A DNA stretch of 64,000 nt from Nocardia niigatensis NBRC 100131 (GCF_000308655.1 NZ_BAGC01000026.1:155496-219495), one strand, 5' to 3'. Shown: positions 32,748-41,984, counted from the stretch's first letter. The notes: generated by a model from the sequence alone, not told the origin. Numbers and translations: made by a program.

Positions 32748-34223
32748 TCAGTTCTCCGCCAGCACCCTCTGCGGCTCGGCCGCCGCGGCGGTGCGGGCCG
32801 CGACCGCCTTGCGGACCGGGATCATGAGGGCGATCACCGCGGACACCAGGCAGGCCACGCTGCCGATCACGAACACCGTGCGGAAGCCGTTCTCGGTCGG
32901 AATGGCATGGCCGCCCACCGAGATGGTCAGCTGGGCCAGCACCGCGCCCACCACCGCCGAGGAGACCGAGGTGCCGATCGAGCGCATCAGGGTGTTGAAG
33001 CTGTTGGCGGCGGCCGTCTCCGACAGCGGCACGCCACTCATGATCAGCGCCGGCATCGCGCCGTACGCGAGCGCCACACCCGTGCTGCAGATGATGTTCA
33101 CCAGCTCCAGACCCCAGGTGGAGCCCATGGTCAGCTGTGCCACTCCGTAACCGGCCGCCATGGTCAGCGCGCCGGTGAACAGGGTGATCTTCGGGCCGCG
33201 CGCGGCGGACAGTCGGGCTCCGACCGGCGAGATGAGCATCATCATGATGCCGCCGGGGGCCATCCACAGACCCATCATGACCATGGACTGGCCCAGGCCG
33301 TAACCGAGCGACGTCGGCAGCTGCAACAGCTGCGGCACGCTCAACTGCAGGGCGTACATGCCCACACCGATCGCGATACTCGCGAGGTTGGTGACCAGCA
33401 CCTGCGGACGCGCGGTGGTGCGCAGGTCCACCAGCGGCTCGGGCGACCGCAGTTCCCACCAACCCCAGGTGAGCAGGATGACGACCGCCGCGGCGAACAG
33501 GCCCAGCGTGGTCCCGCTGGTCCAGCCCCAGCTCGCGCCCTTCGACACCGGCAGCAGGAACGCCACCAGACCGCCGCCGAGCAGCACCGCGCCCGGCAGA
33601 TCGAAGCGTCCCGACGGTCCTTCCGAGCTGCCCTCGGGCACCAGGGTCACGATCAACGCGGTGGCGATGCCCACCAGCACCGCTGCGACCCAGAACATCA
33701 CGCGCCAGCTGCTGTATTCGGTGACCGCCGAGGCGATCGGCAGGCCCAGCGCGCCGCCGATGCCCAGCGACGAGCTGATCAGCGCGATCGACGAGCCGAG
33801 CCGTTCGGGCGGCATGACATCGCGTAGCAGGGCGATGGCGAGCGGGATGATGCCGACGCCGAGCCCCTGCAGGCCGCGGCCCACGATCATCGGCACCAGC
33901 GATTCGGAGACCGCGCACACGACCGACCCGATGATGAGCGGAATGGTGGAAGCGATCATCATGCGCCGCTTGCCGTACATGTCGCCGAGCCGGCCCGCGA
34001 CGGGGGTGGCGACGGCCGCGACGAGCAGCGTGATGGTGACGACCCAGGTGGTGTTCGAAGCCGACGTTTTCAGGATGCGGGGTAGTTCACCCAGCAGGGG
34101 CACCACCAGTGTCTGCATGAGCGACGCGATGACACCGGCGTAGGCGAGCACCGCGAGGGTGCGGCCCGCGCCCGTGCGCTCCGGCGTCGGGCCGGACGCC
34201 GGAGCGGAATCGGGTTGGGACAT
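32748..34223 (-). CDS. MFS drug exporter, DHA2 (14-helix) family
   Basis: The 491-residue protein has about 14 membrane helices, motif A G-R-L-G-D-M-Y-G-K-R-R between helices 2 and 3, and the antiporter motif C-like G-I-G-G-A-L-G-L-P in helix 5. This is the EmrB/QacA-type proton-driven multidrug exporter. GAGGAG precedes ATG 34223. It is divergent from a MarR regulator with a perfect 15-bp palindrome in the gap, so it is most likely repressed by that protein. The 3' end faces the AlaRS-like gene, 14 bp away. Confidence 0.92.
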   Translation of the reverse strand: MSQPDSAPASGPTPERTGAGRTLAVLAYAGVIASLMQTLVVPLLGELPRILKTSASNTTWVVTITLLVAAVATPVAGRLGDMYGKRRMMIASTIPLIIGSVVCAVSESLVPMIVGRGLQGLGVGIIPLAIALLRDVMPPERLGSSIALISSSLGIGGALGLPIASAVTEYSSWRVMFWVAAVLVGIATALIVTLVPEGSSEGPSGRFDLPGAVLLGGGLVAFLLPVSKGASWGWTSGTTLGLFAAAVVILLTWGWWELRSPEPLVDLRTTARPQVLVTNLASIAIGVGMYALQLSVPQLLQLPTSLGYGLGQSMVMMGLWMAPGGIMMMLISPVGARLSAARGPKITLFTGALTMAAGYGVAQLTMGSTWGLELVNIICSTGVALAYGAMPALIMSGVPLSETAAANSFNTLMRSIGTSVSSAVVGAVLAQLTISVGGHAIPTENGFRTVFVIGSVACLVSAVIALMIPVRKAVAARTAAAAEPQRVLAEN

Positions 34224-34250
34224 GGAATCTCCTCACGATGCGAGCAATCT

Positions 34251-34265
34251 TGTGTACTGTACACA
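34251..34265. promoter_or_regulatory. Perfect palindrome, likely MarR operator
   Basis: TGTGTAC (34251-34257) and GTACACA (34259-34265) are perfect inverted arms around one base. The site lies in the AT-rich gap between the divergent MFS and MarR genes, 28 bp from the MFS start. Confidence 0.72.
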
Positions 34266-34366
34266 TAAAGTGCAAGATGCACATGCAATGGAGGATGCGC
34301 ACCGCTAGGGTGTGGGTGAACAGGGGTCGAACCCGCAGGTCGATGCGGATCGCGGAAGGACGGGAA

Positions 34367-34813
34367 GTGCCCAAGCCCACCGAACTGCTGGAATTCCAGA
34401 CCATGCTGATGGGTCGTTTCAGCCTCATCGCGCGCAAGGCGACCGACACCAGCCTCGACCGCAGCGCCTACCTGCTGCTGAGCCTGCTCGAAGCCGACGG
34501 CCCGATGTCCATCGGCGGGCTCAGCGAAATCCTCGGCCTCGACGTCTCGACCCTGAATCGGCAGACCGCGGCGCTGGTCCGCGCCGGCCTCGCCGACCGC
34601 ATCCCCGACCCCGACGGCGGCATCGCCCGCAAGTTCCGCCTCACCCCAGAAGGCGCGTCCCGCCTGAACGGCGAACGCGCGCAGAGCATCCGGCACCTCG
34701 ACGCGATCGTCGCCGACTGGACCGACGAGGAGATCACCGCCCTCGCCGACTCCCTCGCGCGCCTGAACGCCGACATCGACCGCTACCGGAGCAGCATCTC
34801 TCCACGCCCCTGA
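34367..34813 (+). CDS. MarR family transcriptional regulator
   Basis: The 148-residue protein has the winged-helix core (about 35-100: S-A-Y-L-L-L-S-L-L, M-S-I-G-G-L-S-E-I-L-G-L-D-V-S-T-L-N-R-Q-T, then a basic wing D-P-D-G-G-I-A-R-K) and flanking dimer helices. GTG 34367 is chosen because AAGGA lies 6 bp upstream; the frame is open further back through the operator (ATG 34343 and earlier) without a good site. It probably represses the divergent MFS exporter and itself, with an exported compound as inducer. Confidence 0.88.
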   Translation: MPKPTELLEFQTMLMGRFSLIARKATDTSLDRSAYLLLSLLEADGPMSIGGLSEILGLDVSTLNRQTAALVRAGLADRIPDPDGGIARKFRLTPEGASRLNGERAQSIRHLDAIVADWTDEEITALADSLARLNADIDRYRSSISPRP

Positions 34814-34856
34814 CCCGTTGTGCGGCAACGGCATCCGCGATGCCGCCGGGCCGGTA

Positions 34857-35996
34857 CTAGACGGTGAAGCTGGTGACGCCTTCGACGACCCGGTTCAGCT
34901 GCTCCTCGGTCAGGCCTGGCCACAGCGGGAGGCGGACCAGGGTGGCGGAGAACTCGGCGCTGTGCACACAGGGGAACGGCGTGCGGCCCAGCTTCAGACC
35001 GGCGGGGGAGGAGTCCAGGGGCACGTAGTGGAAGGGCGCCACGATACCGCGCCGGGACAGGTGCGAGATCAGGTCGTCGCGGCGATGCTCGGTGGGGACG
35101 CGCAGGTAGTAGAGGTGCGCGGTGTGCTCGCGGTCCGACGGCACCTGCATGAGGCGAATGTCGTTGCGCGCGGCCCAGTCCGGGAGCGCGGCGGCGTAGG
35201 TGTCCCACACCCGGTGGCGGTTTTCCTGGATGGTGGTGAACTCGGCGAGCTGAGCGTCGAGGACCGCGGCGTTCAATTCACTGGGCAGGTAGGAGGATCC
35301 GATGTCCTGCCACGAGTACTTGTCCACCGCACCGCGCAGGAAGCGGGCCCGGTCGGTGCCCTTCTCGCGAATGATCTCCGCACGCGCCATGAGGATTTCG
35401 TCGGTGAGCAGCACCGCGCCGCCCTCGCCGCAGTGCACGTTCTTGGTGTCGTGGAACGACAGCGCCCCCACGGTGCCGATGGTGCCCAGCGGGCGGCCGC
35501 GGTAGGAGCCGCCCAGGCCGTGCGCATTGTCCTCGATGATGGCGAAGCCGTGCGCGTCCGCCAGCCGCTGCAGGCCGTCCATGTCGGCGGCCACGCCGCC
35601 GTAGTGGATGACCATGACGGCCTTGGTGCGCGGGGTGACCACCGCGGCCACCGATTCCGGATCCAGATTGCCGTTGGTGTCGTCGATATCGGCGAACACG
35701 ACGGTCGCGCCGCGCAACGCCATGGCCGTCGCGCTGGAGGTGAACGCGAAACTCGGGACGATCACCTCGTCCTCGGGCCCGAGTTCCAGCAGCAGCCCGG
35801 CCATTTCGAGCGCGTGCGTGCACGAGGTGGTGAGCAGTGCGTGCGGAGCGCCGGTGATGTCCCGCAGTTTCGCGGTGGCCGTCGCGGTGAAGGGACCGTC
35901 GCCGTGGCTGTGGTCCGAGGACAGCACGGCCTCCACATTCGGCAGCTCCCGCGTGGCGCGGAACGGGCGGCTGAAGATGATGCGGTCACTGCTCAC
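34857..35996 (-). CDS. DegT/DnrJ/EryC1 sugar aminotransferase, WecE-like (dTDP-4-amino-4,6-dideoxygalactose transaminase)
   Basis: The 379-residue PLP enzyme has Lys185 in S-F-H-D-T-K-N-V-H-C-G-E-G-G-A, the WecE/RffA form of the motif, plus E-D-N-A-H-G-L-G-G-S-Y. WecE aminates dTDP-4-keto-6-deoxyglucose at C4. Its start overlaps the glycosyltransferase stop by 11 bp, so the amino sugar made here is probably the one moved to polyprenyl phosphate by that enzyme. The dTDP-sugar substrate itself is inferred from family. Confidence 0.88.
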   Translation of the reverse strand: MSSDRIIFSRPFRATRELPNVEAVLSSDHSHGDGPFTATATAKLRDITGAPHALLTTSCTHALEMAGLLLELGPEDEVIVPSFAFTSSATAMALRGATVVFADIDDTNGNLDPESVAAVVTPRTKAVMVIHYGGVAADMDGLQRLADAHGFAIIEDNAHGLGGSYRGRPLGTIGTVGALSFHDTKNVHCGEGGAVLLTDEILMARAEIIREKGTDRARFLRGAVDKYSWQDIGSSYLPSELNAAVLDAQLAEFTTIQENRHRVWDTYAAALPDWAARNDIRLMQVPSDREHTAHLYYLRVPTEHRRDDLISHLSRRGIVAPFHYVPLDSSPAGLKLGRTPFPCVHSAEFSATLVRLPLWPGLTEEQLNRVVEGVTSFTV

Positions 35997-37101
35997 GCGC
36001 GGAGATCCCCCTCGAGGCCTGGTCGTCGAACCGTTTCGTGCTGTCGTCGTAGCGCATCCGGGCCAGCTGCTCCGGGCGCGGTGTCGGTGAATCCACCGTC
36101 AGATACAGCGGCTTGCCGACCAGCACGTGCAGGGCCACGCCGAGGTACTCGGCGATCAACCCGAGCGAGAACAGCACCGCGCCCGAGCACAGCAGCAGCA
36201 CCGTCATGAGCGACGCCCAGCCTTCGGGGTCGGTGCCGCTGTCGGTGAGCGCGTGGTACACCACCCACCCCGCCATGCCGAGCCCGCCCAGCGCCAGCGT
36301 CACGCCCAGCATGCTCACCAGGCGCAGGCCGCGAGTTCCGCTGCACAGCACCATCTTCCAGAACAGCGAGAACAGCCGCCGGTAGTTGTAGCCGGACTCC
36401 TCGCGGCCCTCCGCGCGCAGCTGGACCGGCACCTGCGCCGCCTCGCCCACCACCCAGGTGAGCGCCACGTCCAGGTACACACCGTTGGAGGCGACCTGCG
36501 CCAGCTGTCGCGCGATATCGCCGCGGATCAGCCGGTAGCTCTCGAAGCGAGTCGAGTCCGGGAACGCGAACAGGGTCGCAAGCACGATCTTTGCGCCACG
36601 CGAGGTGACATTGCGCAGGAAGCCGTGCGGGCGGGTGTTGACCGGCTTGGAGTAGACCAGGTCGGCGCGCTGCTCGAGCGCCGTGTCCAGGAAGTCGGCG
36701 ATGAAGGCCGGATCGTGCTGGCCGTCCTCGTCCATGGTGACGGTCCAGTCGCCCTGCGCGGCCGCCATACCGGCGATGGTGGCGGCGTCCTGGCCGTAAT
36801 TGCGGCTCAGCCACACCACCCGCACCTGCGGGTAGGTTTCGGTGAGCTCCTGCAGCACCACGTCCGAGCGGTCGGGACCGTGATCGTGCACCAGCACGAT
36901 CTCCCCGACCCGGAAGATGGCGCCCTGCGGCGTCGTGACCGGCTCACCGAGCTTGTCCAGCTCGCTGACCAGGGAGGCGATCGTCTCCTCGCCCCGGTAC
37001 ACGGGCACCACGACGGAGACCGCGTGCACCCGCGCCGGGCGCTCGCTGCCGGAGGTCACGCTGGGGTCGCTCGCGTAGGTGCGGGCGGACGGAATCGGCA
37101 T
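35986..37101 (-). CDS. Family 2 glycosyltransferase, polyprenyl-phosphate sugar synthase (GtrB/DPM1-like)
   Basis: The 371-residue protein has a GT-A domain (about 25-250; S-V-V-V-P-V-Y-R-G-E-E, the T-M-D-E-D-G-Q-H-D metal site) and two C-terminal membrane helices (about 260-285 and 295-320), as in GtrB and PpgS. Such enzymes load a sugar from a nucleotide donor onto polyprenyl phosphate on the cytoplasmic face. Upstream of the WecE-like gene in one transcript and divergent from the membrane-transferase/GtrA pair, it completes a Gtr-like set. The start at ATG 37101 is preferred over GTG 37146. Confidence 0.88.
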   Translation of the reverse strand: MPIPSARTYASDPSVTSGSERPARVHAVSVVVPVYRGEETIASLVSELDKLGEPVTTPQGAIFRVGEIVLVHDHGPDRSDVVLQELTETYPQVRVVWLSRNYGQDAATIAGMAAAQGDWTVTMDEDGQHDPAFIADFLDTALEQRADLVYSKPVNTRPHGFLRNVTSRGAKIVLATLFAFPDSTRFESYRLIRGDIARQLAQVASNGVYLDVALTWVVGEAAQVPVQLRAEGREESGYNYRRLFSLFWKMVLCSGTRGLRLVSMLGVTLALGGLGMAGWVVYHALTDSGTDPEGWASLMTVLLLCSGAVLFSLGLIAEYLGVALHVLVGKPLYLTVDSPTPRPEQLARMRYDDSTKRFDDQASRGISAREQ

Positions 37102-37306
37102 CAGCTGAATGTACTTTCGATGACGGTGTGCGCCGGTACTCCACACCGGAAACCGGAGCCCGAGCCGCGCTGAACTCTAACACGCTGCTCGGCGCGGCAT
37201 TCGGAGCGAACTGTCGACACCCGCCCCATCATTCCCCATGTCCCTGCCCCACAACCGGCCGGCGTAAGTGCCATCGACATCGCCCGCCCTGTAGGGTCTG
37301 GAACTC

Positions 37307-39616
37307 GTGGTGGAAAGCTCAGTTTCCAAGGTGGTCGGGGCCGCCGATTCCGGGCAGGACGAGAAGGCCGCTCGGCGTGAGGTGTACCGCTGGGGCATCG
37401 TCACTTCGGTCGGGGTGATCCTCGGTTATCTGGCCGTCATTCTGGCCAACTCCCGCCACTTCTTCACCGACGACACGGAATCCCAGTACACGGGTCTGTG
37501 GGTGTTCTTCGGCCGCGCCTTCCGCGACGGCCACTTCCCGCTGCTGATTCCGGATCAGTGGATGACGGGCAACTACACCAATGAGGAAGCGGGACTGTTC
37601 AACCCGCCGCAGCTGCTGATCGATCTGATCGCGCCCTCGGTGCCCAACCTGGCCGTGTACGCCACCATCGTGAAGCTGATCTTCGCGATCATCACCGGGC
37701 TCGGCGTGTACCGCGTGTGCCTGGTCTACGGCGCACGCCCGCAGTGGGCCGCGGTGGCCGGGGTGGCCATGCCGTTCACCGGTTTCTTCCTGTTCTTCGA
37801 CTCGGCCAGCTGGTTCACCGCCATGGCCGGCACCGCGTGGATGATCCACGCCTGGGCGTCCTCGGAGCGCTACCTGCGCGGCCAGGGCGGGCCGATCCCG
37901 GTCTTCGTGTACCTGTACCTGGCGATCTCGGTGCAGTACGTGTTCCCGGCGGTCGAGGCCGTGCTCATGCTCGTCGCGGTCGCGGTCGGCTACCTGGTGG
38001 TCCGGGGACCGCGGTCGTGGCCGCAGTGGCGCCAGGCGCTGGGACCGCTGGTGCGCCTGGCTCTCGCGGCGGGCTTCGCGGGCATGGCCGGTCTGCTGAC
38101 CTTCCTGCCGTCGATGCTGTCGGCGCAGGTGAGCTGGCGTGGCAACTCGCAGATCAATAACGACCAGTTCCTGACCGTGCCGTGGTCGGAGTCGCTGAAC
38201 GCCGGCCTGCCGACCACCATGCCGGCGTTCACCTCGTGGTGGGGCTACATCCAGCCGCTGCCCATGACCTACATCGCCTGGTTCCTGATTCCGGCGCTCG
38301 CGTTCGTGGATTGGAGAGCGGCGCAGAAACACTGGAAGCAGTTCGTCGCGATCGCCCTGTTCGCCCTGATGGCGCTCATGTGGACCGCCGGGCCCGGCAC
38401 CGTCGGACCGCTGCGCTGGCCTGCCCGCGTGCTGCCCATGCTGGCGCTGGGCCTGCTGGTGCTGGTGTGCGTGCTGCTCGGCCGCTTCGCCACGCTGCGC
38501 GAGCGCAAGAAGCGGATCATCTCGGCGCTGGTGCTGGTTCTGGCGCTGTGGGTGCGCACCTTCTCCGCCGACCCGCACGATGTGCTCTGGCATCTCGGCT
38601 CGGCCGCGGTGGTGATCGCGCTCGGCTTCGGCGTGGTGTGGCTGGGCCGCACCCGCGGCGTCTCGGCGGCCACCGCGCTGGTGATCGCGGCCATGGTGCC
38701 GATCGCCTGGTTCCAGGTGTGGTGGGTGCAGCCCACACCCATGTCGTGGAACCTGCCCGCCGATCGCAACGAGGCCATGGCGGCCTTCCCGAAGTTCACG
38801 ACCGGCACCACCCTGCAGCTCTCCGACCGCGGCCTGCTGCAACCCGCCGACAAGAGCCTGCAGGGCGCGTACGGGTCGCTGGTGTGGGGCAACTACGCCA
38901 AGGACCTGCAGCAGGACTACGTCAACGGCTATACGCCAAACGGGCACTTCTATTTCGGCGAAATGCTGTGCATGCGCTGGGACTCGAGCGTCTGCCCGGA
39001 CGCCTACCGCCGCCTGTTCGCCGCCGAGCCGACCACCGGCCGCACCCTCGCCGACCTCATGCTCATCGACCGGGTCGTGTTGCAGCGGGCGATGTTCCCC
39101 GACGCCGGCGACCAACCGGCGCCCGAGGGCTGGCATTTCGTCGACGTGCCCGGGCACGAGAAGTACATCCGGGTGCTCGAACGCGACAACGGCCCGATCT
39201 CCACGGTGAACGGCCGCGTCGGTGACGCCCACGACGTCACCGCCACCTCGCTGGAGGAGACCGACACCACCAGCCGCGTGCGGGTGTCGTCGGAGACCGG
39301 CGGCCGCGTCACCTTTGCGCGTCTGGGCTGGCCCGGCTACCGCGTCACCCTCGACGGCAAGACCGTCCCGTTCCACACCGTCGCGAAAGTGTTCGTGGCC
39401 GTGGACATTCCGGCCGGCACCGACAAGGCCGAGCTCGAGGTGAGCTGGCGGCCGCCGGGCTGGAAGATCGGAATCGGCAGTGCCGCGGCCGGACTTGTCG
39501 GCGTCGGGCTGCTGCAGTGGCTCTACATCCGCTCGCGTCGCCGTGGCCGGGACGCGCCCGCCGCCGAACAGGTCGACGGCGATCCGGACCGAGAACTGGT
39601 GGGCACGGCCAAGTGA
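37307..39616 (+). CDS. Large polytopic membrane protein, probable GT-C/YfhO-like glycosyltransferase
   Basis: The 769-residue protein has about 12-13 membrane helices in residues 30-500 and a large extracytoplasmic C-terminal part (about 500-730) followed by a last helix and a charged tail. The first outer loop holds acidic residues (F-F-T-D-D-T-E-S-Q-Y), as in GT-C enzymes that use lipid-linked donors; YfhO-family proteins have this layout. I infer that it transfers the flipped polyprenyl-linked amino sugar to a wall polymer. A TAGGGT box (37292-37297) is close to GTG 37307. GtrA follows with a 4-bp overlap. Confidence 0.72.
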   Translation: MVESSVSKVVGAADSGQDEKAARREVYRWGIVTSVGVILGYLAVILANSRHFFTDDTESQYTGLWVFFGRAFRDGHFPLLIPDQWMTGNYTNEEAGLFNPPQLLIDLIAPSVPNLAVYATIVKLIFAIITGLGVYRVCLVYGARPQWAAVAGVAMPFTGFFLFFDSASWFTAMAGTAWMIHAWASSERYLRGQGGPIPVFVYLYLAISVQYVFPAVEAVLMLVAVAVGYLVVRGPRSWPQWRQALGPLVRLALAAGFAGMAGLLTFLPSMLSAQVSWRGNSQINNDQFLTVPWSESLNAGLPTTMPAFTSWWGYIQPLPMTYIAWFLIPALAFVDWRAAQKHWKQFVAIALFALMALMWTAGPGTVGPLRWPARVLPMLALGLLVLVCVLLGRFATLRERKKRIISALVLVLALWVRTFSADPHDVLWHLGSAAVVIALGFGVVWLGRTRGVSAATALVIAAMVPIAWFQVWWVQPTPMSWNLPADRNEAMAAFPKFTTGTTLQLSDRGLLQPADKSLQGAYGSLVWGNYAKDLQQDYVNGYTPNGHFYFGEMLCMRWDSSVCPDAYRRLFAAEPTTGRTLADLMLIDRVVLQRAMFPDAGDQPAPEGWHFVDVPGHEKYIRVLERDNGPISTVNGRVGDAHDVTATSLEETDTTSRVRVSSETGGRVTFARLGWPGYRVTLDGKTVPFHTVAKVFVAVDIPAGTDKAELEVSWRPPGWKIGIGSAAAGLVGVGLLQWLYIRSRRRGRDAPAAEQVDGDPDRELVGTAK

Positions 39617-40101
39617 CCGGCACCCACCCACCCGTCACCGATGCCGCGGCGGCCCCGGCCGGGCCGCTGCTGCGGCTGGTGCGCCGGCAGGAGATCGCCT
39701 TCGCCCTGGTAGGCGGGTTCAACACGCTGCTGGGCATGGCGCTCACCATCGTGTGGCTGACCGTTCTCGGCGACCTGGTCGCCAAGGACGTGGCCGCGGC
39801 GCTGTCGGTGGCGCTGGCCTACGCGGTCAGCATGGTGGTGGCCTTCGTACTGCACCGCACCCTGGTATTCCGGGTGCGCGGGCACCTGCTGCGCGATTTC
39901 GTGGCCTTCGTCGGCGTGAACGCGGTCGGCATGGTGCTGAACATGGTGCTGCTGCAGCTGGCCGTCTCCCTGCTGCACGCCCCCGCCAAACCGGCCGCCG
40001 TGGTGGTCATGGGCCTGGTCGCGGTGGCCAGCTACTTCGGCCACCGGCACATCAGCTTCCGCCGCCCCGCCGATTCCGCTCCCGCGGACGCCGACCGGTA
40101 G
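39613..40101 (+). CDS. GtrA family membrane protein, probable polyprenyl-phosphate-sugar flippase
   Basis: The 162-residue protein has four membrane helices and the GtrA pattern, with F-A-L-V-G-G-F-N-T-L in helix 1 and F-V-G-V-N-A-V-G at helix 3, ending in H-R-H-I-S-F-R. GtrA-like proteins are thought to flip lipid-linked sugars outward. GTG 39613 overlaps the stop of the preceding transferase candidate (GTGA). Together with the divergent GT2 and aminotransferase it forms a compact glycosylation cassette. Confidence 0.88.
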   Translation: MTGTHPPVTDAAAAPAGPLLRLVRRQEIAFALVGGFNTLLGMALTIVWLTVLGDLVAKDVAAALSVALAYAVSMVVAFVLHRTLVFRVRGHLLRDFVAFVGVNAVGMVLNMVLLQLAVSLLHAPAKPAAVVVMGLVAVASYFGHRHISFRRPADSAPADADR

Positions 40102-40111
40102 GTTGTCGGAC

Positions 40112-40333
40112 ATGTCGGAGGAAACCCTGGACGCCACCCTGTTGAGCCTGCTCGCCTGCCCCCAGGACAAGGGCCCCCTGCAGCTGGTCCACACCGCCAC
40201 CGGTGACACCGTGCTCTACAACCCGCGCCTGCGCCGCGCCTACCCGGTCGACCACGGCATCCCGGTCCTCCTCGTCGACGAGGCCCGCGACGTCTCCGAC
40301 GACGAACACGCCCTCTTCCTCGCCCAATCCTGA
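40112..40333 (+). CDS. Trm112 family / UPF0434-like small protein
   Basis: The 73-residue protein has the Trm112 pattern L-L-S-L-L-A-C-P-Q-D-K-G-P-L followed by Y-P-V-D-H-G-I-P-V-L-L. In bacteria such proteins are often zinc-binding activators of methyltransferases, but here only one cysteine remains, so metal binding is doubtful. ATG 40112 is used; a TTG at 40103 would add three residues. It begins 10 bp after gtrA and corresponds in position to M. tuberculosis Rv1684, as I recall that region. Confidence 0.8.
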   Translation: MSEETLDATLLSLLACPQDKGPLQLVHTATGDTVLYNPRLRRAYPVDHGIPVLLVDEARDVSDDEHALFLAQS

Positions 40334-40696
40334 TTCCCCCACCGCCGCTACGGTTTTCCTGACGCGCCGCCCAACCCGGATTGAACTGTGGACCCCGGGT
40401 GAGCACTTTCGGGGGACCGGGCCCATCGCAGAATCCGATTGGCCCACTGGAGAATTCGCTCAACGACCCCCCGCCGGGTGCGCCCACGCCAACCTGAGCC
40501 GAGTTGGCCCGCCGCGGCAGTGCTGAACCCGGCCGCGTGGCCCTTCTCGGGGGGACGGACGTTTCCAGCGCCTGGTGCACCATAGCCGTACGGGCCTTGG
40601 CCGGTTGTGCCGAGTGGGCAGCGCCGGCGGTGCCGGGTGGATCGGCGTCGCTGATCTCCGGACAGGTAGCGCCGGTTCCGGCCAGGGGTCCGTCGG
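40334..40696. other. Stretch without a recognised gene
   Basis: Frames are open on the minus strand here, but they continue antisense through gtrA and the Trm112-like gene with poor codon use. GGGGGGACGG-type G-runs and an imperfect repeat of GCCGG elements occur. No hairpin with a T-run or clear promoter was found. Confidence 0.5.
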
Positions 40697-40930
40697 TCAG
40701 TGACTGCTGGAGGATTCCAGTGAGGTCGGCCGGCGGGCGGGGTGCTGGACGCTGTGGGCGTCGAGTTCGTGTTCGATGGCGTGGGCGGCGTAGGACTGGC
40801 CGGTGGCGTGCAGGTGGGCGATTCGGCGGCGGACCTCGTGGAGGCCGTAGGCGCCGATGACATCGGCGATGCTGATCCGGTGATCGGTTCCCGAGCCGAA
40901 TCCTCGTGTAGTGCTGGGTGTTTCCATCAT
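40697..40930 (-). CDS. Small hypothetical protein divergent from the XRE regulator
   Basis: The peptide of 76-77 residues starts at two consecutive ATG codons (40930 and 40927) behind GGGGGA. The middle (about 18-60) looks like a folded helical domain: I-S-I-A-D-V-I-G-A-Y-G-L-H-E-V-R-R-R-I-A-H-L-H, then A-H-A-I-E-H-E-L-D-A-H. There is a polar, serine-rich tail. No cysteines or membrane segment. It is not the DUF397 partner usually found beside DUF5753 regulators. Function unknown. Confidence 0.55.
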   Translation of the reverse strand: MMETPSTTRGFGSGTDHRISIADVIGAYGLHEVRRRIAHLHATGQSYAAHAIEHELDAHSVQHPARRPTSLESSSSH

Positions 40931-41060
40931 TCCCCCAAGCTGATCCCACTCGCAGTGTAACCGGATGCACGTGCATCGGCACGTGCTGCGGCTCGACAGG
41001 TGAGATGGAATTCGTTGTGGCACACTCTGATACGCAATGCCTATGCCGACGGGAGTGTCA

Positions 41061-41960
41061 GTGATCAACGAGGTCGTCGATACGGTGTCCGGTGAGGCGG
41101 AGGAAGATCCGGCGCTGCTGCGGCGAGCGGTCGGGCTGCGCCTGCGGAGACTGCGGGAGGAGGCCGGTATCAGCGGCGAATCGGCCGGCCGGGCCATCCG
41201 CGCTTCGCATTCGAAGATCAGCCGGTTGGAGGCGGGCCGGGTGACGTTCCGCGCGGTGGACATCGAGGACCTGCTGACCAGGTACGGCGTCGTCGACGGC
41301 GACCTGCGGGCGGATCTGCTGCGAATGGCGAACCGGGCGAACGCGGTCGGGCGGTGGCAGGTGGGCGCTGATCTGACCAAGGCACGTGCGGAGACCTATC
41401 TGGCGCTCGAGGACGCTTCCTCCCTGATCCGTTGCTACGCACCATGTCTGGTTCCCGACCTGGCGCGGACCCCGTCCTACGCGCACACCGTGCTCGCGCT
41501 CGCCCACTGTGCCTCGGCGATCGACATCCATCGGCGCGTCGAGCTGCTGGTCCGCCGCCAGCAGCTGCTCGACCGCGACGATTCCCCGCGGGTCTGGCTC
41601 GTCATCGAGGAGGCCGCCCTGCGCCGCCCGCTCGGTGGATTCGAGGTCTGGCAGGGGCAATTGGAGCATCTCGCCGAGCTGTCGGCCCGGCCCAACATCA
41701 CGGTGCAGGTGGTGCCCGACCACGTGGGCGGCCCCGCCATCAGCGGCTCGGCCTTCACTCTGCTGCGGTTCGCGGCCCCGGAATTCGGTGACATCGCCCA
41801 TCTGGAGCATCCGAACGGCATGCAGTTCCTCGACAAGCGCGGTGACCTGGACCGTTTCAACGAGGTCTGGGACCGGCTGTGCGTGTGCGCCGCGCCGCCC
41901 GCGCGCACCGGGGATTTCCTCGATCGACTTCGCAGCGCCCAACCCTCCGACGCGCTCTAG
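41061..41960 (+). CDS. XRE family regulator with DUF5753 effector domain
   Basis: The protein (299 residues) has a Cro/CI helix-turn-helix (about 20-75: L-R-R-L-R-E-E-A-G-I-S-G-E-S-A-G-R, S-H-S-K-I-S-R-L-E-A-G-R) and a DUF5753 domain (about 100-280, with V-P-D-L-x-x-x-x-x-Y-A near the start and V-Q-V-V-P-D-H-V-G). Such regulators, like Streptomyces WhiJ, exist in many copies in sporulating and nocardioform actinobacteria. GTG 41061 has GGGAG 5 bp upstream; ATG 41037 is an alternative. The DUF574 methyltransferase gene starts 24 bp after its stop. Confidence 0.86.
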   Translation: MINEVVDTVSGEAEEDPALLRRAVGLRLRRLREEAGISGESAGRAIRASHSKISRLEAGRVTFRAVDIEDLLTRYGVVDGDLRADLLRMANRANAVGRWQVGADLTKARAETYLALEDASSLIRCYAPCLVPDLARTPSYAHTVLALAHCASAIDIHRRVELLVRRQQLLDRDDSPRVWLVIEEAALRRPLGGFEVWQGQLEHLAELSARPNITVQVVPDHVGGPAISGSAFTLLRFAAPEFGDIAHLEHPNGMQFLDKRGDLDRFNEVWDRLCVCAAPPARTGDFLDRLRSAQPSDAL

Positions 41961-41984
41961 CGTCTCGACGAGAACAGAGAGTCC

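Noticed and set aside
31264..33918. Minus-strand open frame of about 880 codons across three genes
   Set aside because: It is antisense to the AlaRS-like gene and out of frame with the MFS exporter gene. There are no recognisable domains.
40032..40982. Minus-strand open frame through the gap after the Trm112-like gene
   Set aside because: Most of it is antisense to gtrA and the Trm112-like gene, and the part in the gap is low in complexity with weak codon preference. Only the separate frame 40697-40930 is kept.
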